Below are positions 56,799-64,000 of a stretch of DNA of 64,000 bases, piece after piece; position 1 is the first letter of the stretch; every line of letters begins with the position of its first letter. Position numbers and translations under genes: made by a program. The DNA lies in contig NZ_CP110678.1 in the NCBI RefSeq assembly GCF_026167545.1, positions 1,485,501 to 1,549,500 of the forward strand, read 5' to 3'. The notes below the pieces were generated by a model, which worked only from the letters and a program-made list of their open reading frames with translations, was not told the origin of the DNA and did no database searches. This DNA is from Sphingomonas sp. S1-29. Its GTDB lineage: Bacteria; Pseudomonadota; Alphaproteobacteria; Sphingomonadales; Sphingomonadaceae.

Positions 56799-58316
56799 AT
56801 GGCACGCATGGTCGCGATCGTATCGACGGTGGCCTATCTGGGGCTCGAAGCGCGCGCTGTCGAGGTGCAGTGCAACCTCGTCGCCGGGCTCCCCGCCTTC
56901 ATCGTCGTCGGGCTCGCCGACAAGGCGGTGGGCGAAAGCCGCGAGCGCGTACGCGGCGCGATCGCCGCGATCGGCCTCGCCCTTCCCCCGAAGCGAATCA
57001 CCGTGAACCTCTCCCCCGCCGACCTGCCCAAGGAAGGATCGCATTACGACCTTCCCGTCGCGCTCGCGCTGCTCGGCGCGATGGGGGTGATCGATGCCGA
57101 GACTTTGGCCGATTATGTCGTCGTCGGCGAATTGGGCCTCGACGGGCGGATCGCCCCCTCCCCCGGCGTGATGCTGGCCGCGCTGCACGCCTCCGAAACC
57201 GGCAAGGGGCTGGTGTGCCCCGCCGCGCAAGGGTCCGAAGCCGCCTGGGCCGGATCAATCGAGGTGGTCGCCGCGACCGACCTGATCGGCCTGCTCAACC
57301 ATTTCAAGGGCAACCAGCTGCTCCCCGCCCCGCGCCCCGGCGAGATCGACGATCCGGTCATCGGCCCCGATCTCGCGCAGGTAAAGGGCCAGGAAACCGC
57401 CAAGCGCGCGCTCGAAATCACCGCCGCGGGCGGGCACAACCTGCTGATGGTCGGCCCGCCGGGCGCCGGCAAATCGCTGATGGCGGCGTGCCTGCCCGGC
57501 ATCCTGCCGCCGCTCGACGCCGCCGAAGCGCTCGAAGTCTCGATGGTCCAGTCGGTCGCGGGGACGCTCACCAACGGCAAGCTAACCCGCAACCGCCCTT
57601 TCCGCAGCCCGCATCATTCGGCGTCGATGGCGGCGCTCACCGGCGGCGGCCTCAAGGTGAAGCCCGGCGAGGTCAGCCTCGCGCACCTCGGCATCCTCTT
57701 CCTCGACGAACTCCCCGAATTCCAGCGCGCCGTCCTCGATTCGCTGCGCCAGCCATTAGAAACCGGGACCGTCAGCGTCGCGCGCGCCAACGCCCATGTC
57801 ACCTTCCCCGCGCGGGTTCAGCTCGTGGCGGCGATGAACCCCTGCCGTTGCGGTCATCTCGGCGACCCCGCGCTCGCCTGCGCCCGCGCGCCCAAATGCG
57901 CCGCCGATTATCAGGCCAAGGTATCGGGGCCGCTGCTCGACCGGATCGACCTCCACGTCGAAGTCGCCGCGGTCACCGCCGCCGACCTGATCCTCCCGCC
58001 CCCCGCCGAAGGATCAGCACAAGTCGCCGCCCGCGTCACCGCCGCCCGCGCCGTCCAGGCGACGCGCTACCCCGGCACCGCAACGCGCACGAACGCCGAA
58101 GTCGAAGGCCGCGCGCTCGAGGCCGTCGCTACCCCCGACGAAGCCGGCCGCAAGCTGCTGGCGCAGGCCGCCGAATCGATGCGCATGTCCGCCCGCGGCT
58201 ACACCCGCGTCCTGCGCGTCGCGCGCACCATCGCCGATCTGGCAGGGGTCGAGACGGTAGGGAGACTGCACATCGCCGAGGCGCTGAGCTACCGGCGGCG
58301 GGGGCCGACGAATTGA
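56799..58316 (+). CDS. comM: YifB/ComM family Mg-chelatase-like AAA+ ATPase
   Basis: 505 residues. N-terminal ChlI domain (YLGLEARAVEVQCNLVAGLP, GLADKAVGESRERVRGAI), AAA+ domain with Walker A VGPPGAGKSLMAACLP, Walker B LGILFLDELPEF, and a C-terminal Mg_chelatase_C part with a Cys cluster (MNPCRCGHLGDPALACARAP KC). In naturally competent bacteria ComM is a branch-migration helicase acting in recombination of incoming DNA. Single gene; normal length. Confidence 0.92.
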   Translation: MARMVAIVSTVAYLGLEARAVEVQCNLVAGLPAFIVVGLADKAVGESRERVRGAIAAIGLALPPKRITVNLSPADLPKEGSHYDLPVALALLGAMGVIDAETLADYVVVGELGLDGRIAPSPGVMLAALHASETGKGLVCPAAQGSEAAWAGSIEVVAATDLIGLLNHFKGNQLLPAPRPGEIDDPVIGPDLAQVKGQETAKRALEITAAGGHNLLMVGPPGAGKSLMAACLPGILPPLDAAEALEVSMVQSVAGTLTNGKLTRNRPFRSPHHSASMAALTGGGLKVKPGEVSLAHLGILFLDELPEFQRAVLDSLRQPLETGTVSVARANAHVTFPARVQLVAAMNPCRCGHLGDPALACARAPKCAADYQAKVSGPLLDRIDLHVEVAAVTAADLILPPPAEGSAQVAARVTAARAVQATRYPGTATRTNAEVEGRALEAVATPDEAGRKLLAQAAESMRMSARGYTRVLRVARTIADLAGVETVGRLHIAEALSYRRRGPTN

Positions 58317-58419
58317 GGGGGCCGGAGCGAGTGGCAAAGTCGGGCGACGGCTATCGCCCAGTTGCGGTCGTTTTCCGCTTCTTGCAACTTTCCCTAGAGC
58401 GGACATGATGACCGTCGTA

Positions 58420-58651
58420 TGTGGTGGAAACTGACAATCCTCGGAATCGTCACGGCGGGGGTAGTCTTCTGCATGATCCCAATCCGCACGCATGCGGTTT
58501 TGATCGATCCGGCCAACCCGCCCCCCCGACAAGGTGGACCCTGCGGTTCATCGTGTCGAATATGTATCTGACGCCCGGCACGACGATCGTGATTTGTCTT
58601 GTGCTCGCGGTGGCAGGCTACATCGCGTTTAGGATCGTCCGCAGCCCATAG
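58420..58651 (+). pseudogene. Two-segment membrane protein, frameshifted in a C7 run
   Basis: ATG 58420 starts MWWKLTILGIVTAGVVFCMI followed by RTHAVLIDPANPP. After the run of seven C at 58521-58527 the matching continuation, TRWTLRFIVSNMYLTPGTTI and VICLVLAVAGYIAFRIVRSP, is in another frame and ends at TAG 58651. One added C would restore a protein of about 77 residues with two membrane segments. This could be a real mutation, slippage in a homopolymer or a sequencing error. Confidence 0.4.
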
Positions 58652-58729
58652 AAGCCGATTAGAATGCATCCGCTTAAAGCCATCGCGCTTCCGTAAGCGG
58701 ACGGACTGCTCACCACCCAGTTGTCGACA

Positions 58730-58993
58730 TTATGTCCGCTCAAGGAGGGCTCGAACTTCATCGCGGTAGCGAACGAAGAAGGGGTAAGCCCAATCATAGA
58801 AGTCGCCTTCATCACGGCCACGCGCGTCTAACGATTGACTCCAAAGACTGTAGAAGCCGACCACGTCCTCGTCGGTTGGCTCGCCGCCATCAGCAAGCCA
58901 CGCATCAATGAACTTACCGCATGAGACTACTAATGCCGCGAAGTCCGTCGGCTCCTCATCGACTAAGGGTTCCAGCATGTTCCGGGTTGGCAC
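58730..58993 (-). CDS. Hypothetical protein
   Basis: 87 residues, acidic and Trp/Tyr-rich (FVRYRDEVRALLERT end; EPTDEDVVGFYSLWSQSLDA). Start at 58993 or ATG 58978. No family recognised. 58994-59369 contains no other gene. Confidence 0.5.
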   Translation of the reverse strand: MPTRNMLEPLVDEEPTDFAALVVSCGKFIDAWLADGGEPTDEDVVGFYSLWSQSLDARGRDEGDFYDWAYPFFVRYRDEVRALLERT

Positions 58994-59369
58994 CGCCTTA
59001 GCTTAGCTCGTGCCGTCAAACTCGCAATGTCCGCTTTCACCAAATACTACCAAAAAGCCGCCGATCCGTTTTCCACCCACTTCCCGTCATCCCGTCGGCC
59101 CGGCTGGCACGATGACGCTGCCGCCAGCCCCCCTGTCCTACAAGCTCCCTCTTTGATACGCATCCTGCATGAAAACGCGCCCCGCATCCTGCACCCGCAT
59201 CGCGTTCCATTGCGCGGAAAGGGCGAATCCGGGGGGTACGTAGTGTAGCTTTTGTAGCCTTCCGAGCCTCCGGCCGCCCGCGACTCGCCCCCACCTGTCC
59301 CCAAACCACCCCCGCCCCGCCGCGCAGCATCTTGCCCCCGCCCCTCGCATCGGTTAGCGACGACGCGCT

Positions 59370-59453
59370 GCCCCTGTGGTGAAATGGTAGACGCGCTCGA
59401 CTCAAAATCGAGTGCCGCAAGGCGTGCTGGTTCGAGTCCGGCCAGGGGCACCA
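59370..59453 (+). tRNA. tRNA-Leu (anticodon CAA)
   Basis: 84 nt with acceptor GCCCCTG/CAGGGGC, long variable arm (TGCCGCAAGGCGT) typical of type II tRNAs, anticodon loop CTCAAAA giving CAA, T-loop TTCGAGT and encoded CCA. Reads UUG. Confidence 0.93.
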
Positions 59454-59566
59454 TCTTTCGAGCATTGTCGCCCGAGCGGCATAATCGACGCGCAAGGGTC
59501 GATTGATGGGTACCCATCGCGGCTTGCGGTCGGTAACGCGTTCAGGCTGCCGAAAGAATTCGCCTG

Positions 59567-62389
59567 ATGCTCCTGCTTGCCCTGACTGCATTGCCGTTCG
59601 TTGCCGCGATCCTGCTCGCGCTGCTCGCCCGCGCCGGCCGCGGCGTGCACATGGGCATAGCGATCGGCGCGAGCGCGGTCGGGTTCGTCCTGCTGCTGTC
59701 GGCGGCACCCGCGGTGCTGGCGGGGGCGCCGCTGACCGCACGGATCGGCTGGATCCCGGCGCTCGGCCTCGATCTCAGCCTGTGGCTCGATCCGCTGGGG
59801 TTGCTGTTCGCCGGGCTGATCCTCAGCATCGGGCTGCTCGTTGCGATCTATGCGCAGGGCTATCTCTACAAGGACGAGCCGACGGGGCGCTTCCTGTCGT
59901 TCCTGATGCTGTTCCAGGGCGCGATGGTGGGGATCGCGCTGTCGAACAACGTGCTGCTGATGCTGGTGTTCTGGGAGCTGACCAGCCTGTCGTCGTTCCT
60001 GCTGATCGGCTTCTGGCGCGACCGCGCCGATGCGCGGCAGGGTGCGCGGATGGCGCTTACGGTGACCGGCGGCGGCGGGCTCGCGCTGATCGCCGGGCTG
60101 CTGCTTTTGGGGCAGGCTGCGGGGTCGTACGAGCTCGCAACGATCCTGACGCGTGCCAATGCGGTGCAGGCCTCGCCGCTCTACCCCGCGATCCTGATCC
60201 TGGTGCTGCTCGGCGCCTTCACCAAATCGGCGCAATTCCCGTTCCATTTCTGGCTGCCGCACGCGATGGCCGCGCCTACCCCGGTCAGCGCGTATCTGCA
60301 TTCGGCGACGATGGTGAAGGCGGGGGTGTTCCTGCTCGCACGGCTTTGGCCGGTACTCGCAGGTACCGAATGGTGGTTCTATCTGGTCATGTCGACCGGG
60401 CTGGTGACGATGTTGTTCGGCGCCGGGGTCGCGCTGTTCCGCAACGATCTCAAGGCGATCCTTGCCTATTCGACGATCAGCCAATTGGGGCTGATGGTGA
60501 TGCTGCTCGGCTTCGGCACGCCCGCAGCGGCGGCGGCGGCGGTGTTCCACATCCTCAACCACGCCGCGTTCAAGGCGGCATTGTTCATGAACGCCGGCAT
60601 CGTCGATCACGAGACCGGCACGCGCGACATCACCCGGCTGGGCGGGCTCGCCGCACTGATGCCGCTCACCGCGACATTGGGCACGCTCGCCGCCGCCGCG
60701 ATGGCGGGCATCCCGCCGCTCGGCGGGTTCATCTCGAAGGAAATGATGCTCGAGGAGAGCGTGCATACCGCCTTCGCCGGCCAGGCGGTGCTGGTGCCGC
60801 TGCTCGCGACCATCGCGGCGACCTTGTCGGTCGCCTATTCGCTCCGCTACGCGCACGGCCTGTTCTTCGGCGCGCGCCGCACCGGCGACGTCGCGGCGCC
60901 GCATGATCCGGGCGCAGCGATGATCGGCCCCTCGGTGGCGCTGGTACTGCTTGCGATCGCCTTCGGGCTGCTGCCGATGACGATCGCCGGCCCGCTGGTG
61001 ATCGCCGCGACCGGCGCGGTGATCGGTGCCGCCCCGCCCGCGCTCGATCTTGCGCTGTGGCACGGCGTCAACACCGCGCTTGCCTTGAGCATCGCCGCGG
61101 TCGCGATCGGCGCGCTGCTGCTGTGGCGGCGCGAACCGTTCGCGGCGTTCGTGGCGCGCCGCCGCGCGCCCGATGCCAAGACAATGTTCGACACCGCGAT
61201 CGAGGCGGTGGTCGATACCACCCGCCGCGCCTCGCTCGCGATCCACGCCGCCTCGCTGCAGCGTTATCTGTTCGCGCTGTTCGCGGTCGCGGTCGGCTTC
61301 GGGATCGACGCGCTGCTCGCCCCCGGCGGCATCGGCGCTGGCAGCCGCGCCACCCAGCCCGCCTCGGCGATCGCGATCGTCGCCTGGTTCGCGCTGGTCG
61401 CCGCCACCGTCGCGGTCGTCGTCGCGCAGCGCCAGCGCTACCTCGCGCTCGTCTTCATCAGCGTCATCGGCCTCGTCATGGCGCTGGCGTTCGTCCGGCT
61501 CTCGGCGCCCGACCTCGCGCTCACGCAGATTTCGGTCGAGGTCGTGACGATCCTGCTGCTGCTGCTCGCGCTCCATCTGATGCCCAAGATACCGCCGCGG
61601 CTGTCGAGCGGCGGGCGGCGGAGCCGCGATGCCGCGCTCGGGATCGTTGCCGGCGCGGGCGCTGGCTGGGCGGCGTGGGCGGTGATGACCCGCGACATCC
61701 GCGATTCGGTATCGTCCTTCCACTGGGCGAACAGCTATTCGGGCGGCGGCGGCACCAATGTCGTCAACGTCACGCTCGTCGATTTCCGCGCGTTCGACAC
61801 GCTGGGCGAGATCATCGTGCTCGGGATCGCGGGCCTGGCGATCTACGCGCTGCTCGAACCCGCCGCGCGTGGGGTCGCCGGGCGGCGGCTGCGGTCGTGG
61901 CGGCAGGACATGCAATATTCGCCCGAGCGCCACCCGATGATGTTCGTGATGGCGACGCGGCTGCTGCTGCCGCTGGCGATGCTGGTCGGCATCTACATCT
62001 TCCTGCGCGGGCACAACCAGCCCGGCGGCGGCTTCATCGCCGCATTGGTCGTATCGATCGCGATCCTGCTGCAATATCTGGCGTCGGGCTTCGACTGGAC
62101 CGACGAGCGGCGCAAGATCGGCGAGCATCCGCTGATCGCGTTCGGCGTGCTGATCGCGATCGCCACCGGGCTCGGCTCGCTGGTGTTCGGCGCCCCCTTC
62201 CTCACCAGCAGCTTCGGCTATTTCACGCTGCCGCTGATCGGCGAGTTCGAGCTCGCCACCGCGTCGCTGTTCGACCTTGGCGTGCTCGCGGTCGTGGTCG
62301 GCGCGGTGATGATGGCACTGGCGCAGCTCAGCCATGTCGCGCAGCGCGCCGCGCGCCACGAAGACCGTGCCGGGGACGAGGCAGCATGA
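59567..62389 (+). CDS. mrpA: Mrp-type Na+(K+)/H+ antiporter subunit A with fused subunit B domain
   Basis: 940 residues. N-terminal ND5-like half with proton-channel motifs (FPFHFWLPHAMAAPTPVSAYL HSATMVKAG and LAYSTISQLGLMVMLLG), then the MrpA-specific region and, from about residue 775, an MnhB-like part (LPLAMLVGIYIFLRGHNQPG GGFIAALV). This AB fusion is usual in proteobacterial mrp/pha operons. It moves monovalent cations out against protons, for pH and salt homeostasis. ATG overlap with mrpC. Confidence 0.9.
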   Translation: MLLLALTALPFVAAILLALLARAGRGVHMGIAIGASAVGFVLLLSAAPAVLAGAPLTARIGWIPALGLDLSLWLDPLGLLFAGLILSIGLLVAIYAQGYLYKDEPTGRFLSFLMLFQGAMVGIALSNNVLLMLVFWELTSLSSFLLIGFWRDRADARQGARMALTVTGGGGLALIAGLLLLGQAAGSYELATILTRANAVQASPLYPAILILVLLGAFTKSAQFPFHFWLPHAMAAPTPVSAYLHSATMVKAGVFLLARLWPVLAGTEWWFYLVMSTGLVTMLFGAGVALFRNDLKAILAYSTISQLGLMVMLLGFGTPAAAAAAVFHILNHAAFKAALFMNAGIVDHETGTRDITRLGGLAALMPLTATLGTLAAAAMAGIPPLGGFISKEMMLEESVHTAFAGQAVLVPLLATIAATLSVAYSLRYAHGLFFGARRTGDVAAPHDPGAAMIGPSVALVLLAIAFGLLPMTIAGPLVIAATGAVIGAAPPALDLALWHGVNTALALSIAAVAIGALLLWRREPFAAFVARRRAPDAKTMFDTAIEAVVDTTRRASLAIHAASLQRYLFALFAVAVGFGIDALLAPGGIGAGSRATQPASAIAIVAWFALVAATVAVVVAQRQRYLALVFISVIGLVMALAFVRLSAPDLALTQISVEVVTILLLLLALHLMPKIPPRLSSGGRRSRDAALGIVAGAGAGWAAWAVMTRDIRDSVSSFHWANSYSGGGGTNVVNVTLVDFRAFDTLGEIIVLGIAGLAIYALLEPAARGVAGRRLRSWRQDMQYSPERHPMMFVMATRLLLPLAMLVGIYIFLRGHNQPGGGFIAALVVSIAILLQYLASGFDWTDERRKIGEHPLIAFGVLIAIATGLGSLVFGAPFLTSSFGYFTLPLIGEFELATASLFDLGVLAVVVGAVMMALAQLSHVAQRAARHEDRAGDEAA

Positions 62390-62745
62390 TGAGTCTCGAA
62401 TTCCTGGTCGCCAGCGCGATCGCGGTGCTGGTCGCCGGCGGCATCTACCTAGCGCTGCGCGGCCGCACCTTCCAGGTCGTGCTCGGGCTGACCTTGCTGT
62501 CCTACGCGGTGAACCTGTTCCTGTTCGCGGTCGGTCGGTTGGTGGTCGATCGCCCGCCGCTCTACGCCAAGGGGGTCACCGAGCATGCCGATTCGCTGCC
62601 GCAGGCGTTGGTGCTGACCGCGATCGTCATCACCTTCGGCATGACCGCGCTGGTCGTCATCCTGTCGCTGCGCAGCTTCCTCGAAAGCGGATCGGACCAG
62701 GTCGACGGCGTCGCCGATCGCCCGGCCGACGAGATGCGCCCATGA
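62386..62745 (+). CDS. mrpC: Mrp antiporter subunit C (NuoK-like)
   Basis: 119 residues, three membrane segments as in NuoK/MnhC: VASAIAVLVAGGIYLALRGR, VVLGLTLLSYAVNLFLFAVG, and LPQALVLTAIVITFGMTALV. The ALVLTAIVI segment is conserved. Starts in the mrpA stop (ATGATG) and its stop overlaps mrpD (ATGA). Confidence 0.9.
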   Translation: MMSLEFLVASAIAVLVAGGIYLALRGRTFQVVLGLTLLSYAVNLFLFAVGRLVVDRPPLYAKGVTEHADSLPQALVLTAIVITFGMTALVVILSLRSFLESGSDQVDGVADRPADEMRP

Positions 62746-64000
62746 ACCTGCTCGACCATCTGGTGATCGCGCCGGTCGTCATCCCCGCGATCGTCGCGCC
62801 GCTGACGTTGCTAGCGATGCGGCGGCGGCGGCGGATCGGCGTCGCGCTGTCGCTCGCGGGCTGCACCGCGATGCTGGTCGCGGCGCTCGCATTGTTCGGC
62901 ATCGTCCAGGACGATTCGATCCGCGCCTATCCGCTGGGCGACTGGCCCGCGCCGTTCGGGATCGTGCTGGTGCTCGATCGGCTGGCGGCGACGATGCTGG
63001 TGCTGGCGGCGACGCTGGCGCTGATCGTCATGATCCACGCGATCGTCACCGCGGTCGATCGCAAGGGCTGGCATTTCCACCCGATGTTCCATTTCCAGCT
63101 GCTGGGGCTCAACGGCGCGTTCCTCACCGGCGATCTCTTCAACCTGTTCGTCTTTTTCGAAGTGCTGCTGATCGCTTCCTACGGGCTGATGCTCCACGGC
63201 CAGGGCGCCGCGCGGCTGAAGGCGGGCGTCGCCTATGTCGTCGTCAACATCGTCGGCTCGGCGCTGTTCCTGATCGCGCTCGGGCTGCTCTATGGCCTGA
63301 CGGGCACGCTCAACATGGCCGATCTCGCGCGCAGCGTCGCCGCGCTCGGGTCCGAGGATCAGGGGCTGCTGCGGATGGCGGGGCTGCTGCTGGTCGCGGT
63401 GTTCGCGCTCAAGGCCGCGATCGCGCCGCTCCATCTGTGGCTGCCGCGCACCTATGCCGCGACTTCCCCGGTGGTCGCTGCGCTGTTCGCGATCATGACC
63501 AAGGTCGGGGTCTATGCGATGATCCGCGTCGTCCCGCTGATCTTCGGCGACGACGCAGGCGCCGCCGCCTGGGTGCCCGCGCCCTGGCTGCTGCCCGCCG
63601 CGGTCCTCACCGCGATCGTCGGCTTTGCAGGGGTGCTGGCGGCACGCGCGATGCGCGAGCAGGCGGCGTTCGCGATCCTTGGATCGACCGGGACGTTGCT
63701 GCTGGCGCTGTCGTGCTGGACCCAGGCGACCACCGCCGCCGCGGTCTATTACCTGGTCCATGCGGTGCTGGCGGGCGCGGCGTTGTTCCTGGTCGCCGAC
63801 GTGACGCTTCGCCGGCGCGGCCAATATGGCGATGCCACCGTCGCCAGCCCGCGCTTTGCCGGCCAGCAGGCCGCCGGGCTGTTGTTCCTGGCCGCGACGA
63901 TCGCCGCGGTCGGCCTGCCGCCGCTGTCGGGCTTCGTCGCCAAGCTCTTCATCCTGCAGACGACCTTCGGCACCGCGCCGTGGCGGCTGATCTGGGCGAC
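62742..64000 (+). CDS. mrpD: Mrp antiporter subunit D (partial)
   Basis: At least 419 residues, running out of the window. ND2/ND4-like: FHFQLLGLNGAFLTGDLFNL FVFFEVLLIASYGLM, APLHLWLPRTYAATSPVVAA and AFAILGSTGTLLLALS carry the proton-channel Lys and Glu. Starts ATGA-overlapped with mrpC. Further mrpE-G genes are expected to the right. Confidence 0.9.
   Translation, partial: MNLLDHLVIAPVVIPAIVAPLTLLAMRRRRRIGVALSLAGCTAMLVAALALFGIVQDDSIRAYPLGDWPAPFGIVLVLDRLAATMLVLAATLALIVMIHAIVTAVDRKGWHFHPMFHFQLLGLNGAFLTGDLFNLFVFFEVLLIASYGLMLHGQGAARLKAGVAYVVVNIVGSALFLIALGLLYGLTGTLNMADLARSVAALGSEDQGLLRMAGLLLVAVFALKAAIAPLHLWLPRTYAATSPVVAALFAIMTKVGVYAMIRVVPLIFGDDAGAAAWVPAPWLLPAAVLTAIVGFAGVLAARAMREQAAFAILGSTGTLLLALSCWTQATTAAAVYYLVHAVLAGAALFLVADVTLRRRGQYGDATVASPRFAGQQAAGLLFLAATIAAVGLPPLSGFVAKLFILQTTFGTAPWRLIWA

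Noticed and set aside
59402..62359. 985-residue minus-strand ORF
   Set aside because: Antisense shadow of the mrpA gene; the composition (Arg, Gln, His, Asp repeats) is not that of a protein.

Overview
The window comes from an alphaproteobacterium, most likely a sphingomonad. The flanking genes are GC-rich, the order rpmH-rnpA-yidD-yidC-engB is the usual one, and a sphingomonad-type dispersed inverted repeat (core CTTCGACAAGCTCAG) is present. The assignment rests on gene content and composition; no database was searched.

Left chromosomal flank (1-4083): end of a glycosyltransferase, rarA, a serine hydrolase, a DUF429-like protein and tRNA-Thr(TGT). The tRNA is the integration site of a prophage of about 38 kb. 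A 45-bp copy of its 3' part (4039-4083) recurs at 42177-42221 beside a tyrosine integrase. Candidate integrase arm sites lie inside both ends.

Prophage (4039-42221): a P22-type podovirus by gene order. Read leftward from 23.7 kb it has tailspike, small and large terminase, portal, scaffold, N4-gp56-type coat, gp4-like, gp10-like, a protein in the tail-needle position, a gp14-position protein and three ejection proteins, one with a transglycosylase domain. A holin-like pair lies near attL and an M15-type endolysin near attR. Between 23.7 and 39 kb is accessory and early DNA: ArdC antirestriction protein, DUF2958, a small HTH protein, a KAP NTPase, secreted and lipoprotein morons, paired small membrane proteins and an IS5-family insertion that splits a phage gene. 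A membrane-anchored Mrr-like nuclease sits just inside attL. I recognise no polymerase, helicase or classical CI repressor.

The most interesting layer is regulatory. (1) The hexamer TAAATA stands 3-6 nt before the start codon of eleven phage genes on both strands. These are typically the first genes of translationally coupled blocks, so the motif looks like a late -10 element giving almost leaderless mRNAs. (2) At several of these sites TAAATA sits wholly or partly in the loop of a hairpin whose 3' arm covers or abuts the start codon. The stem sequences differ from gene to gene while pairing is kept. This is the layout of T4 late genes such as e, where read-through RNA hides the start and the late transcript, starting inside the hairpin, frees it. 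(3) Three early genes share a leader with a CCGGGCCAAGCCCG hairpin followed by GGAGAC, and a fourth diverged copy exists. (4) Five large TTGGCACC palindromes, a 12-bp C-rich tandem array and a bistable-looking structured RNA fill the long intergenic regions.

Right flank (42222-64000): a hypothetical gene, a single-domain response regulator convergent with a hybrid histidine kinase, a GNAT-nitrilase fusion, an MFS transporter, a TonB receptor divergent from a TetR regulator, another response regulator, a DUF3253 protein, the engB-yidC-yidD-rnpA-rpmH cluster, comM, tRNA-Leu(CAA) and the start of an Mrp-type cation/proton antiporter operon (mrpAB fusion, mrpC, partial mrpD).
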